Positions 9,084-18,056 of a stretch of DNA of 64,000 nt are shown here, one piece after another. The position numbers and the translations under genes were made by a program. The stretch comes from Steroidobacteraceae bacterium (GTDB taxonomy: Bacteria; Pseudomonadota; Gammaproteobacteria; Steroidobacterales; Steroidobacteraceae), in contig JADGHX010000003.1 in assembly GCA_019683695.1 (NCBI GenBank), positions 23,739 through 87,738 of the forward strand, read 5' to 3'. The notes under the pieces were generated by a model. That model was not told the DNA's origin, did no database searches, and worked only from the letters and a program-made list of their open reading frames with translations. The stretch's first letter is position 1. Every line of letters starts with the position of its first letter.

Positions 9084-10370
9084 GTGAAGCTCGCTGACGA
9101 CGAACTCGCCATGCTCGACGGTGCACGCGGGAAAGCGCACCAGAAGGCGATGGAGCTGCTCGTGAGGTATGCGGAAGCGCTCGGTGCCGAGCGCTTCGTG
9201 AACACGACGAATGTGGCCGGCGTGCCGGGCACGTCCAACCCCTTCCTGGAGCGCTACTTCACGCAACCGGGAGACCGCTACAACGTCATCTACTCGCTGT
9301 TCGACCTGGACAGCGACGAAGTGGTGGAGATTCCGCGCATGACGGTGCACGCCTGTCACCTGCAGGGCGGCACCGATCCGGAGAACTGGCAGACGCTCGG
9401 CATGAAGCCCGAGCAGCTGCAGATCAGCCTCGCCGGCGAACGTGGCGCGGCGGAGCGCGACATCCGCATCCTGAAAACCTGCACGCCTTACCTCGCAGGC
9501 AACGTGCCGAAGCGCGGCGAGCACTGTGCCTGGATGGAATCCTCCGCTGTGGTCTACTGCAACTCGGTGCTCGGCGCGCGCACTAACACGGAAGGCCGCG
9601 AGAGCACGAGCGCCGCCATGATCACCGGCAAGATCCCGGACTTCGGCTTCCACCGGGACGAATATCGATACGGCAGCCATCGCATCGAGGTGGAGGTGCC
9701 CGTCGAGAGTCTCATGGACTGGGGCATGCTCGGGTACTTCGTCGGCGAGGTCGTGGGCGAGCGCATTCCCGTGCTGACCGGCCGCTTCGCCCCGCCGGAC
9801 CTCATCCACCACAAGCACTTCGGGGCCGCGGCGGCCTCCTCCGGCGGCGTGGAGATGTATCACATGGTGGGCGTGACGCCTGAGGCGCCGACGCTCGAAG
9901 CGGCATTCGGGCCGAACCGCCCCGTCGAAACCTTCCGCTACGGCCCGGCCGAGCGGCGGCGCACGTACGAAAACCTGAACGCGCGCGCGAGCGACCCGAA
10001 CGTGGACTTCGTGATGCTCGGCTGCCCGCACGCGGCGCTCGAGCAGATCCGCGAGATCTGCCGTCTGCTCGACGGACGCAAAATCAGCCCGAGCGTGCGG
10101 CTCTGGGTGTTCACCTCGCGTGCCGTGCGTGCAGTGGCCGATCGCGAGGGTTACACGAAGATCATTCGCGATGCCGGCGGCGTGCTGCTCACGGACACGT
10201 GTTCCGCCATCGGGCAGGCGCTTCCGCCGGGCACGAAGGTGGCCGCGCTCGATTCGGCGAAACAGGTGCACTATCTGCCGGCGATCATGGGCATCGAAGC
10301 GTGGTTCGGCTCGACCGCGGATTGCATCAACGCCGCGCTCACCGGACGCTGGAACGGAGCACTCTCATGA
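9084..10370 (+). CDS. Aconitase X large (catalytic) subunit
   Basis: 428 residues from a GTG at 9084, with GGAG seven bases upstream. The sequence matches the AcnX/DUF521 family: TTNVAGVPGTSNPF, candidate iron-sulfur cysteines in KTCTPYLAGNVP, MLGCPHAALEQI and LLTDTCSAIG, and GARTNTEGRESTSAA. Known members are dehydratases acting on cis-3-hydroxy-L-proline or, in archaea, mevalonate phosphate. The small-subunit gene overlaps its stop (ATGA at 10367-10370), so the two chains are made together. The partner FAD oxidoreductase suggests a short amino-acid or hydroxy-acid degradation pathway; the substrate is inferred only. Confidence 0.88.
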   Translation: MKLADDELAMLDGARGKAHQKAMELLVRYAEALGAERFVNTTNVAGVPGTSNPFLERYFTQPGDRYNVIYSLFDLDSDEVVEIPRMTVHACHLQGGTDPENWQTLGMKPEQLQISLAGERGAAERDIRILKTCTPYLAGNVPKRGEHCAWMESSAVVYCNSVLGARTNTEGRESTSAAMITGKIPDFGFHRDEYRYGSHRIEVEVPVESLMDWGMLGYFVGEVVGERIPVLTGRFAPPDLIHHKHFGAAAASSGGVEMYHMVGVTPEAPTLEAAFGPNRPVETFRYGPAERRRTYENLNARASDPNVDFVMLGCPHAALEQIREICRLLDGRKISPSVRLWVFTSRAVRAVADREGYTKIIRDAGGVLLTDTCSAIGQALPPGTKVAALDSAKQVHYLPAIMGIEAWFGSTADCINAALTGRWNGALS

Positions 10371-10858
10371 GCGCTGCGCCCGATCGGAGCGACAGTCCGG
10401 TGATCGTTCTGCGCGGCCGGAAGGTCGTCGGCGGCGTGGCGGAAGGTGAAGCGCTCGTCACGCGCCAGACGATCTCGGGCTGGGGTGGCGTGAATGCGCT
10501 TCAGGGCACCATCATCGAAGCGCGCCACGAGCTGCGTGGCGTGAGCTTCAAGGGCAAGGTGCTCGTGTGCCCCGGCGCGAAAGGCTCATCCGGATGGTCC
10601 GTCGCCTTCCATACGGCGCGCCTGGCCGGCACGGCGCCCATCGCGATGATCTTCAATGAGATGACCACGAAGATCGCGCTGGGCTGCGTCGTGATGCGTG
10701 TGCCCTCCATCACGCAGCTCGATCGCAATCCGCTGGACGTGATCGAAACCGGTGACTGGGTGAAGGTCGATGCGGACCGCGGCATCGTCGAGGTGCGCAA
10801 GAAGGTGCGCGCGGCCGCCAGCGCTTCGGATTCCGGGGTTACCGCGCCTCGCGCGTGA
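10367..10858 (+). CDS. Aconitase X small (swivel) subunit, DUF126
   Basis: 163 residues from the ATG at 10367, overlapping the large-subunit stop by four bases. GWGGVN, VCPGAKGSSGWS and LARLAGTAPIA-type sequence, then KIALGCVVMRVPSI, match the swivel domain that closes over the aconitase X active site. The length is normal for the separate small chain. The last dozen residues (AAASASDSGVTAPRA) are low complexity and probably a disordered tail. The gene is convergent with paaZ. Confidence 0.88.
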   Translation: MSAAPDRSDSPVIVLRGRKVVGGVAEGEALVTRQTISGWGGVNALQGTIIEARHELRGVSFKGKVLVCPGAKGSSGWSVAFHTARLAGTAPIAMIFNEMTTKIALGCVVMRVPSITQLDRNPLDVIETGDWVKVDADRGIVEVRKKVRAAASASDSGVTAPRA

Positions 10859-10934
10859 GCGCCTGCGCCACGCATCGTGTTGATACGAGCCCTGCATGGG
10901 CGTTCCAGCGCCTTCTCGCGTCCGACCGTAGCCG

Positions 10935-12971
10935 TCAGGGTATCGCGCGCTCGCTCACCATCGTGAGAACATCGTACTGCGCGACGGGCTCCGCATTCTG
11001 ATTGGTGATCTCCGTGTCCCAGCGCACTTCGCCGTAGCCCTGCGTTGGGCGCAGCGACTTCTCCTTTACCGTCAGGCGCACCTTGATGCGGTCCCCCGGC
11101 TTCACCGGCTTGAGGAATCGCAGGCCATCGATGCCGTAGTTCGCGAGCACCGGCCCGTACGCCGGATCCACGAACAGTCCTGCGGCGGCAGAGACCAGGA
11201 AATAGCCGTGAGCGACGCGGCCGCCGAAGAGCGGGTTGCGTGCGGCGTCCGCTTCGCTCATGTGCGCGTAGAACCGATCTCCCGAGAGCTCGGCGAAGCG
11301 CTCGATGTCCTCGAGCGTGACTTCGCGCTCCGCGGAGAAGAACGTGTCCCCGATCGCGAGATCGTGGAAGGGCTTGCGGAACGGATGCACACCAGGGTCC
11401 CGCGGCTTTGCGCCCCGCATCCAGCGGCCCGTGACCGCGACGATGGTGTCCGGTGTTCCCTGAACCGCGGTTCGCTGCATGTAGTGCAGCACGCCCCGGA
11501 TGCCGCCCATCTCTTCCCCGCCGCCTGCACGGCCCGGACCTCCATGCACCAGGTGCGGCAACGGAGAGCCGTGGCCCGTCGATTCCTTCGCGCACGAGCG
11601 GTTCACGACGAGAATGCGCCCGTGGAAGGGCGCAAGCCCCAGCACCAGGTGCGCCGCTGCCGCATCGTCCGCCGTGAACACGGAGCTGACGAGACTGCCG
11701 CCACCTCGGCGCGCGAGCGCAATGGCCTCATCCATGTCCCTGTACGGAATCACTGTGGACACGGGGCCGAATGCCTCCACCTCGTGCACCGCCGTCGCCG
11801 ATGCCGTGTCTCGACAAAGAAGCAGCGTCGGAGGGATGAAAGCGCCCTTGTCGCTATCGGCGCCCGCGATTTCGAAAGCCCCATCGCCACCGTGCACGAG
11901 CTGTGCTTCGCGCTGGAGCCGCGCCACCTGCTCGCGCACCTCGCGACGCTGAGCCAGCGACACCACCGGGCCCATGCGAACCTGTTCGAGGCGCGGGTCG
12001 CCTACCACGATCTTCCCCAGTGATGCGCGCAACGCCTCCACGACAGCCTCGCAGGCGGCAGCGGGCACGAGCGCTTTGCGGATGGCCGTGCACTTCTGCC
12101 CGGCCTTCACGGTCATCTCACGCACGACTTCACGGACGAACAGATCGAACTCCGGCGTGCCGGGCGCCGCGTCTGGCCCGAGGATCGAGGAATTCAGCGA
12201 GTCCGTCTCCGCAGTGAATCGCACGGACTTCGCGACAATGCTCGGATGCGTGCGAAGCGCGTTCGCCGTGCTGGCCGAGCCGGTGAAGGCCACCACGTCC
12301 TGGCAGCTGAGGTGATCGAACAGGTCCCCCGCGCTTCCACACACGAGCTGAAGCGCTCCTTCCGGCAGAAGGCCGGACTCGACGATGCGCCGGACCACGC
12401 ATTCGGTGAGAAACGATGTCGCCGTGGCCGGCTTCACGATCGCCGGGACGCCGGCGAGCAGCGTCGGCGCGAGCTTCTCCAGCATCCCCCAGACGGGGAA
12501 GTTGAACGCATTGATGTGCACGGCCGCGCCTTCGAGCGGTGTGCAGATGTGCTGACCGACGAACGTTCCGCTCTTCGACAGCATTTCCGGCGCGCCATCC
12601 ACATACACGCGGCTGTCGGGCAGCTCGCGCATGCCCTTGCTGGCATAGACGAACAGCGTGCCGATGCCGCCATCAATGTCGATCCAGGAATCGGATTTCG
12701 TTGCGCCGGTAGCGTAGGAGAGCGTGTAGAACTCGTCCTTCCGCTCCGTGAGGAACCTGGCGAGGCTTTTGATGATGGCCGCGCGTTGATGGAATGTGAG
12801 CGCCCGCAGCGCCGGGCCGCCCACTTCCCGCGCATGAGCGAGCACGCGCTGAAAATCGATGCCCTCGGTAGAGGCTTCCGCAATGACCGCGCCGGTGGTG
12901 GCATCCCTCAGCAGCGTTGCTTCTCGCCCGCCCTCGTGCCACTGGCCGCAAACGTAGCTTTTCAGTCGCAT
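10935..12971 (-). CDS. paaZ: PaaZ: oxepin-CoA hydrolase / 3-oxo-5,6-dehydrosuberyl-CoA semialdehyde dehydrogenase
   Basis: 678 residues from the ATG at 12971; a 30-codon upstream extension is not conserved. Residues 1-520 or so form an aldehyde dehydrogenase with TPLEGAAVHINAFNFPVW, FTGSAS and the catalytic cysteine in VKAGQKCTAIRK. The C-terminal 150 residues are a MaoC-like R-hydratase (FAELSGDRFYAHMSEADA, NPLFGGRVAHGYFLVS). This two-domain form opens the oxepin-CoA ring and oxidises the resulting aldehyde in aerobic phenylacetate degradation. Both active sites look intact. It is the last gene of the leftward paa cluster, 135 bases beyond the fused hydratase/dehydrogenase gene. Confidence 0.95.
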   Translation of the reverse strand: MRLKSYVCGQWHEGGREATLLRDATTGAVIAEASTEGIDFQRVLAHAREVGGPALRALTFHQRAAIIKSLARFLTERKDEFYTLSYATGATKSDSWIDIDGGIGTLFVYASKGMRELPDSRVYVDGAPEMLSKSGTFVGQHICTPLEGAAVHINAFNFPVWGMLEKLAPTLLAGVPAIVKPATATSFLTECVVRRIVESGLLPEGALQLVCGSAGDLFDHLSCQDVVAFTGSASTANALRTHPSIVAKSVRFTAETDSLNSSILGPDAAPGTPEFDLFVREVVREMTVKAGQKCTAIRKALVPAAACEAVVEALRASLGKIVVGDPRLEQVRMGPVVSLAQRREVREQVARLQREAQLVHGGDGAFEIAGADSDKGAFIPPTLLLCRDTASATAVHEVEAFGPVSTVIPYRDMDEAIALARRGGGSLVSSVFTADDAAAAHLVLGLAPFHGRILVVNRSCAKESTGHGSPLPHLVHGGPGRAGGGEEMGGIRGVLHYMQRTAVQGTPDTIVAVTGRWMRGAKPRDPGVHPFRKPFHDLAIGDTFFSAEREVTLEDIERFAELSGDRFYAHMSEADAARNPLFGGRVAHGYFLVSAAAGLFVDPAYGPVLANYGIDGLRFLKPVKPGDRIKVRLTVKEKSLRPTQGYGEVRWDTEITNQNAEPVAQYDVLTMVSERAIP

Positions 12972-13106
12972 GTGTGTTCCGCCCTTGCAGAAAGTTGACG
13001 CTCGCCCCTGTGCGCTGGTCTGACGACGGCGCGTCACGACCCTCTGGCCGACGCTCGACACCCGGCCAAACGGTGCTTCCCTGCTCCCTGACCCTGCCCG
13101 GCTCTC

Positions 13107-15218
13107 TCACGCCGATGTGCGTTGTCGCTCCCGCTCCGCCTGCCACGACGCAAACGACGCCCCGCGCGTGGCAAGCTCCTGAAGCAGCGGCGCAGGCGTC
13201 CAGTACTGCGCACCCTGCTCTGCCTCGTACTTGTGAATGGCTTCGAGCACTTTCGGCAAGCCGACCGTATCCGCGTAGAACATCGGTCCGCCCCGCGTGC
13301 GCGGGAACCCGTAACCATTCACCCAGATCACGTCGATGTCGGCCGGTGAGGCCGCGATGCCCTCTTCCAGAATGCGTGCGCCCTCGTTCACGAGCGCGTA
13401 GAGGCAGCGCTCGAGAATTTCCGTGTCGCTGATCTCACGCTGCCGCACGTTCAGGCGCTGCGCTTCCGCGCGAATGAGCTCGGGCAGCTGCGGGTCCGGC
13501 TGACGCTCGCCGGTTGCGGTGTAGAGATAGAAGCCGCGGCCGGTCTTCTGGCCGTATCGGCCCAATTCGGCGAGCACATCCGACACGCGATAGTAGCGAG
13601 GGTCCCGCGGCGCGTTGTGCTGCTCGCGGCGAACGCGGTAACCCACGTCGAGGCCGGCAAGATCGCCGACCGCATTCGGCCCCATGGCCATGCCCCATTC
13701 CTCGAGCACGCGGTCGATGCGCTCCGGTGCTGCGCCTTCGAGCATCATCAATTGATTCTCGCGGCCGTAGGCGTACAGCATGCGATTGCCCACGAAGCCG
13801 AAGCAGTTGCCCACCACCACCCCGATCTTCCCGAGGCGGCGCGCAACGGCCAGCGCCGTGGCCAGCGTCTCCGGCGCCGTGGCCCGCGCCCGCACGATCT
13901 CCACCAGCCGCATCACATTCGCCGGGCTGAAGAAGTGCATGCCCAGAACATCCTGCGGGCGCCGGGTGACACTCGCGATTCGCTCGACATCGAGCGTCGA
14001 GGTGTTGGTCGCGAGCACGGTGCCGGGATCGCAAACGGCATCCAGTTTCCGGAAAACGTCCTGCTTGATCGCGAGGTTTTCGTACACCGCTTCGATGACG
14101 AGCTGCGAGCCCGCCACGGCAGCCAGGTCCGTGGAGACACGCACGCGCGCGCGGGCCTCGCTTGCCGCAGCGGGCGCGAGCCGGCCTTTCTTCACGGCGC
14201 TGTCCAGCGACGACTGCAGACGAGCGACACCCGCCTCGAGCGCCTTGGGTTCGAGGTCCACGAGCGTGACCTCCAGCCCGCTCGTGACGCAGCTCGTTGC
14301 GATGCCCGAGCCCATCGTCCCCGCGCCGAGCACCGCAACGCGCTGCACCTTGCGCGCGGCAGCGCCCGAGCCCTCACGCGAGCCGCGCTCTGCGAAGAAC
14401 AGATGCCGTAGCGCGGCGGACTGCGAAGACTTGCGGCATTCCTCGAACAGCTCCCGCGAGCGAACGAGAGCGCTGTCGAACGGCAGCGTTGCCGCCGCCT
14501 GCATGGCCTGAATGATGCGTTCGACGGCTTCGAGCCGGCGTGCCGAACGCGAGAGCCCCTTGCGGTACGCGGCGAAGAACGCGTCATTCGCCGCGTCTGC
14601 GTCCGGAAATGGCAGATCGGATACGCGCCGCGGAGAAGCGCCTGATGCGATCAACTCCTGCGCGTAGCTCAGCGCTTGCTCGACAACATCCCCCTCGCCG
14701 AGCGCACGGTCGATGAGCCCGAGAGCGCACGCGCGTTCAAATGCGACGGGCTCACCCGACGTGATGAGGTCCAGCGCGCCCTTCGCTCCGATCAGCCTCG
14801 GCAAGCGCACCACGCCGCCCGCACCGGGCAGCAGGCCGAGCTTCACTTCCGGCAAGCCGATCTGAACGTCCGGTGTGGCGCATCGATAATGACTCGCCAG
14901 CGCGGTTTCGAATCCGCCCCCGAGCGTGTGGCCGTGGAGCGCTGCGATGACGGGCTTGCGGCACGCTTCGAGCCGCGACAACAGAACATAGAGGTAGGGC
15001 TCGCGGTGCGGCTGATCCATCTCGCGAATGTCCGCCCCCGCGATGAAATTGCGGCCCGCGCCGTGCAGCACGATGGCCTCGACCGCGGCGTCTTCGTCCG
15101 CTTCGACAATGGCGTGCCAGAGCCCCTCGCGCACCGGCTGCGAGAGCGCGTTCACGGGTGGATTGTCGATGATGATCAGCGCGAGGGCGCCACGCTTTTC
15201 CAGTCTGACGGGACTCAT
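13107..15218 (-). CDS. Fused enoyl-CoA hydratase / 3-hydroxyacyl-CoA dehydrogenase (FadB/FadJ-like)
   Basis: 703 residues. The crotonase domain (1-190) has AGADIREM, GGGFETALAS and GLPEVKLGLLPGAGG with both catalytic glutamates. A linker helix follows, then the NAD domain (GAGTMGSGIA near residue 300; GMHFFSPANVMRLVE with the catalytic histidine) and two C-terminal helical repeats. Lying between paaZ and paaG, it probably does the work of separate PaaF and PaaH: hydrating 2,3-dehydroadipyl-CoA and oxidising 3-hydroxyadipyl-CoA. It could also serve general beta-oxidation. It starts fifteen bases downstream of paaG. Confidence 0.9.
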   Translation of the reverse strand: MSPVRLEKRGALALIIIDNPPVNALSQPVREGLWHAIVEADEDAAVEAIVLHGAGRNFIAGADIREMDQPHREPYLYVLLSRLEACRKPVIAALHGHTLGGGFETALASHYRCATPDVQIGLPEVKLGLLPGAGGVVRLPRLIGAKGALDLITSGEPVAFERACALGLIDRALGEGDVVEQALSYAQELIASGASPRRVSDLPFPDADAANDAFFAAYRKGLSRSARRLEAVERIIQAMQAAATLPFDSALVRSRELFEECRKSSQSAALRHLFFAERGSREGSGAAARKVQRVAVLGAGTMGSGIATSCVTSGLEVTLVDLEPKALEAGVARLQSSLDSAVKKGRLAPAAASEARARVRVSTDLAAVAGSQLVIEAVYENLAIKQDVFRKLDAVCDPGTVLATNTSTLDVERIASVTRRPQDVLGMHFFSPANVMRLVEIVRARATAPETLATALAVARRLGKIGVVVGNCFGFVGNRMLYAYGRENQLMMLEGAAPERIDRVLEEWGMAMGPNAVGDLAGLDVGYRVRREQHNAPRDPRYYRVSDVLAELGRYGQKTGRGFYLYTATGERQPDPQLPELIRAEAQRLNVRQREISDTEILERCLYALVNEGARILEEGIAASPADIDVIWVNGYGFPRTRGGPMFYADTVGLPKVLEAIHKYEAEQGAQYWTPAPLLQELATRGASFASWQAERERQRTSA

Positions 15219-15233
15219 CGGGCGACCCGCTCG

Positions 15234-16025
15234 TCAGCGTCCCGTGAAACGGGGCGCGCGCTTTTCCGTGAACGCCGTGACGCCCTCCGCGTAATCCGCA
15301 GAGAACCCGAGCTCCCGCTGCATGTCGCGCTCCACATCGAGCTGTTGCTCGAGCGAGCGGCCGCCGGAGCTGTAGATGGCTTCCTTCGTGCGCGCAAGCC
15401 CGCGCGTCGGTGCCGCGGCGAGTTGCTGGGCGAGCCGATCCACGAAGGGCTGAAACTCCGCATCCTCCACACAGCGCCAGATGAGGCCCCACTGTTCCGC
15501 CTGCTCCGCGCTGAGCTTTTCGCCGAGAAGCGCAAGGCCCAGCGCGCGCGCATAACCCACGAGCCGCGGCAGGCTCCAGGTGCCTCCGGAATCCGGCACG
15601 AGCCCGAGCTTCGCGAAGGACTGAACGAAGCTCGCCGAGCGCGCGGCAATCACCAGGTCGCACGCGAGCGCGATGTTCGCCCCGGCGCCGGCGGCCACGC
15701 CGTTCACCGCCGCGATGACCGGCTTGGGCAGGCCACGCAACGCGAGCACGAGAGGCTTGTAGTACTGCTCGATGGAGAGCCCGAGGTCCGTCGCCGCACC
15801 ACCGGGCGCCACGGTGCGATCTCCCAGATCCTGCCCTGCGCAGAAGCCGCGGCCGGCACCGGTGATGACCAGCACCCGGCACTCGATGTCTGCCTTCACC
15901 TGGCGCAACACCTCGCGCACTTCCTCGTGCATCTTCACGTTGAAGCTGTTGAGGCGCTCGGGGCGATTGAGCGTCAGTCTCGCGATGCCGCCACTCTGCT
16001 CGAACAGGATGCATTCGTACGACAT
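15234..16025 (-). CDS. paaG: PaaG: 2-(1,2-epoxy-1,2-dihydrophenyl)acetyl-CoA isomerase
   Basis: 263 residues from the ATG at 16025. Crotonase fold with TLNRPERLNSFN, GAGRGFCAGQDLGDR and NGVAAGAGANIALACD. FAKLGLVPDSGGTWSLPR carries the aspartate used by PaaG isomerases in place of the hydratase glutamate. It converts the ring epoxide of phenylacetyl-CoA to the seven-membered oxepin-CoA, the substrate of PaaZ. It begins two bases after the paaE stop, so it is part of the same transcript. Confidence 0.93.
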   Translation of the reverse strand: MSYECILFEQSGGIARLTLNRPERLNSFNVKMHEEVREVLRQVKADIECRVLVITGAGRGFCAGQDLGDRTVAPGGAATDLGLSIEQYYKPLVLALRGLPKPVIAAVNGVAAGAGANIALACDLVIAARSASFVQSFAKLGLVPDSGGTWSLPRLVGYARALGLALLGEKLSAEQAEQWGLIWRCVEDAEFQPFVDRLAQQLAAAPTRGLARTKEAIYSSGGRSLEQQLDVERDMQRELGFSADYAEGVTAFTEKRAPRFTGR

Positions 16026-16027
16026 GG

Positions 16028-16795
16028 CTAGGTCTCGTCGTAGTTCAGCTCGATCTCCGGCGTGCGGGCGCGGGACTGGCAGGCGAGGATGAAGCCCTGC
16101 TCCAGCTCCCAGTCCTCCAGCGCGTAGTTCTCCGCCATGTCCACTTCGCCGCGCACGAGCTTCGTGCGGCACGTGGAGCACACGCCGGCCTTGCAGGAGA
16201 ACGGCAGCTCGATGCCCGCGCGCGCGGCCGCGTCCAGGATGGACTCGAAGCCCGTGCGCATGGTGAAGGATCGGCGCCGGCCGTCCATCACGAACTCGAC
16301 CCGTGTTTCATTGGCCGAGGGCGCCGCGCTCGCGGGTGCTGTGGGCTGAGGTGCCGCGCGCGGCGGCGGAACAGTGTCACCGGCTGCGTCCCCTGCTCTT
16401 CGAACACGCGACGGATCCACGCCCAACGCCGCAAGCTCACGGGTGACATCAGCGACGAGTTGCTCGGGGCCGCAGACGTAGTAGTCGTTAACCGCGCGTG
16501 CATCGAAAAGCCGCGTTGCGATGTCACGCGCCTTGGCCGCATCCAGCGTCCCGGACAGCAGCTCGGCTTCGCCGGGCTCGCGGTCCATGACGAAGCCGAG
16601 AGACAGGCGGTGCAGATGCACGTCCTTCAGTGCGAGCAGCTCTTCGAGCGGTTCCGCATGCTCGCCCTCCTGCGCGCCACAGAACGCGAGCACGCGCGTG
16701 CCCCCGTCTTCCGCGAGCAGACGCTTCACGAGGGTAACCGCCGGGACGATGCCGGCGTCCACGGCGAAAACTACGCAACTGTCGGTCAGATGCAT
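16028..16795 (-). CDS. paaE: PaaE reductase subunit, N-terminally truncated (no FAD domain)
   Basis: 255 residues, where PaaE is usually about 350-360. The NAD(P)-binding domain starts almost at the first codon (CVVFAVDAGIVPAVTL) and runs to YYVCGPEQ. A proline/alanine linker follows, then a plant-type ferredoxin with CKAGVCSTC and a fourth cysteine in FILACQSR. The N-terminal FAD barrel (RxYS-type flavin motif) is absent, and the DNA where it should lie encodes PaaD. The ATG at 16795 lies inside paaD and overlaps it by ten bases. The nucleotide motif GxGITP of relatives reads DAGIVP here. PaaE normally passes NADPH electrons to the PaaABC epoxidase, so this copy is probably impaired unless another reductase helps. 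Confidence 0.85.
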   Translation of the reverse strand: MHLTDSCVVFAVDAGIVPAVTLVKRLLAEDGGTRVLAFCGAQEGEHAEPLEELLALKDVHLHRLSLGFVMDREPGEAELLSGTLDAAKARDIATRLFDARAVNDYYVCGPEQLVADVTRELAALGVDPSRVRRAGDAAGDTVPPPRAAPQPTAPASAAPSANETRVEFVMDGRRRSFTMRTGFESILDAAARAGIELPFSCKAGVCSTCRTKLVRGEVDMAENYALEDWELEQGFILACQSRARTPEIELNYDET

Positions 16796-17313
16796 TTGAA
16801 GTAGTCGAACGGTTCGAGGCAGCTGGTGCAGCGGTAGTGCGCCTTGCACGGCGTGGAACCGAAGTCGCTCACGCGCTCGGTCTCGCGGCTTCCGCACCGG
16901 GGACATGCCACGGTCACGGCGCCAAACAGGCGGCGCACCGTGCTCACCGCTTCCGCGGGGGGTGCGATGCCGAAGGCGCGCAACTTGCGCCGGCCTTCCG
17001 GCGTGAGCCAGTCGCTGCTCCACGCCGGGGAAAGAACTGTGTCCACGACGGAATCCGGATAACCCGCACGCACCAGAGCACGCTCGACAGACGCCTGGAT
17101 CACCTCCGTCGCGGGGCATCCGGAGTACGTGGGGGACAGCCCTACATGCAGCCGGCCGTCCGCTTCCCAACGCACGTGTCGCACGATGCCCAGATCGACG
17201 ATGTTCAGCACGGGAATTTCCGGGTCCCGCACGCCTTCGAGCACGCGCCATACCTCTGCTACGGAGCTCGGGCGCTCCTCCGCGATGGGCTCCTGCACGT
17301 CTGCGCTCACCAT
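16786..17313 (-). CDS. paaD: PaaD: 1,2-phenylacetyl-CoA epoxidase accessory protein
   Basis: 175 residues from the ATG at 17313. It has a DUF59/MIP18-type domain (VLEGVRDPEIPVLNIVDLGI, GLSPTYSGCPA) followed by a four-cysteine zinc ribbon (CPRCGSRE and CTSCLEPFDYFKC). PaaD is needed for active phenylacetyl-CoA epoxidase and is thought to help assemble its iron or iron-sulfur centres. The start overlaps the paaC stop by seven bases and the stop overlaps the shortened paaE by ten. The C-terminus ends normally (FDYFKCI), so the deletion that removed the PaaE FAD domain left paaD intact. Confidence 0.93.
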   Translation of the reverse strand: MVSADVQEPIAEERPSSVAEVWRVLEGVRDPEIPVLNIVDLGIVRHVRWEADGRLHVGLSPTYSGCPATEVIQASVERALVRAGYPDSVVDTVLSPAWSSDWLTPEGRRKLRAFGIAPPAEAVSTVRRLFGAVTVACPRCGSRETERVSDFGSTPCKAHYRCTSCLEPFDYFKCI

Positions 17314-18056
17314 GAAGCCCCCGGATAGGCGCGATGCAGGAACTGCATCTCTGCGAGCAGATACCCGAGGTGCTCGGTGTGCTGGCCGCGCTTGCCGTGC
17401 CATACGTAGGGCACATCCGCAGGGCGCTGCAGAGTGGCTTCCTTCAGAACCTCATCGATATGCGCAGACCAGCGAAGCTCCAAGTCCGCAAGCTGCGGCG
17501 CGACGCCCGCGCTCGCCATTTCGCGATCGACATCGTCCTCCGCGAACAGCTCGCGCGTGAAGCGCCACAACGAGTCCAGCGAGCCCTGCACGCGCCGGTG
17601 GCTCTCCTCCGTGCCGTCGCCGAGCCGGATGAGCCAGCCCGCGCTGTAGCGGAAGTGATAGCGCGTTTCCTTCAGCGCCTTGTGCGCGATCTCCGCAAGC
17701 CGCGCGTCCGTTGAGCGCTGCAGGCCTTCGTACAGCTCGAGCTGGAACGCATCGATCAATACCTGGCGAACGATGGTGTGGCCGAAGTCCCCGTTCGGCT
17801 GCTCGGCCAGTGCCAGATTGCGGTAGTCGGACTGATCGCGGGACATCGCCAGATCGTCCTCGTTGCGCCCGCGACCCTCGATCTCGCCGGCATATGTGAG
17901 GAGCAGCCGCGCCTGCCCGATGAGGTCGAGCGAAAGGTTCGCGAGCCCCAGGTCCTCCTCCAGCGCCGGCGCGTGCCCGATCCACTCGCCGAGCCGCTGG
18001 CCCAGCACGAGGCTCGTGTCGGCCAGCCGCAGCACGTATTCGAGTCGCGCGCTCAC
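17307..18056 (-). CDS. paaC: PaaC: phenylacetyl-CoA epoxidase structural subunit
   Basis: 249 residues, the usual length. Helical ferritin-like protein with LRLADTSLVLGQRLGEW, DLGLANLSLDLIGQARLLL and KALKETRYHFRYSAGW, typical of PaaC, the inactive partner of the di-iron subunit PaaA. It overlaps paaB by four bases (ATGA at 18053-18056) and paaD by seven, so the epoxidase genes are translationally coupled. Confidence 0.94.
   Translation of the reverse strand: MSARLEYVLRLADTSLVLGQRLGEWIGHAPALEEDLGLANLSLDLIGQARLLLTYAGEIEGRGRNEDDLAMSRDQSDYRNLALAEQPNGDFGHTIVRQVLIDAFQLELYEGLQRSTDARLAEIAHKALKETRYHFRYSAGWLIRLGDGTEESHRRVQGSLDSLWRFTRELFAEDDVDREMASAGVAPQLADLELRWSAHIDEVLKEATLQRPADVPYVWHGKRGQHTEHLGYLLAEMQFLHRAYPGASW

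Noticed and set aside
16796..17416. Extending PaaE upstream in its own frame to 17416
   Set aside because: The upstream frame is the antiphase of paaD and contains no FAD-domain motifs.
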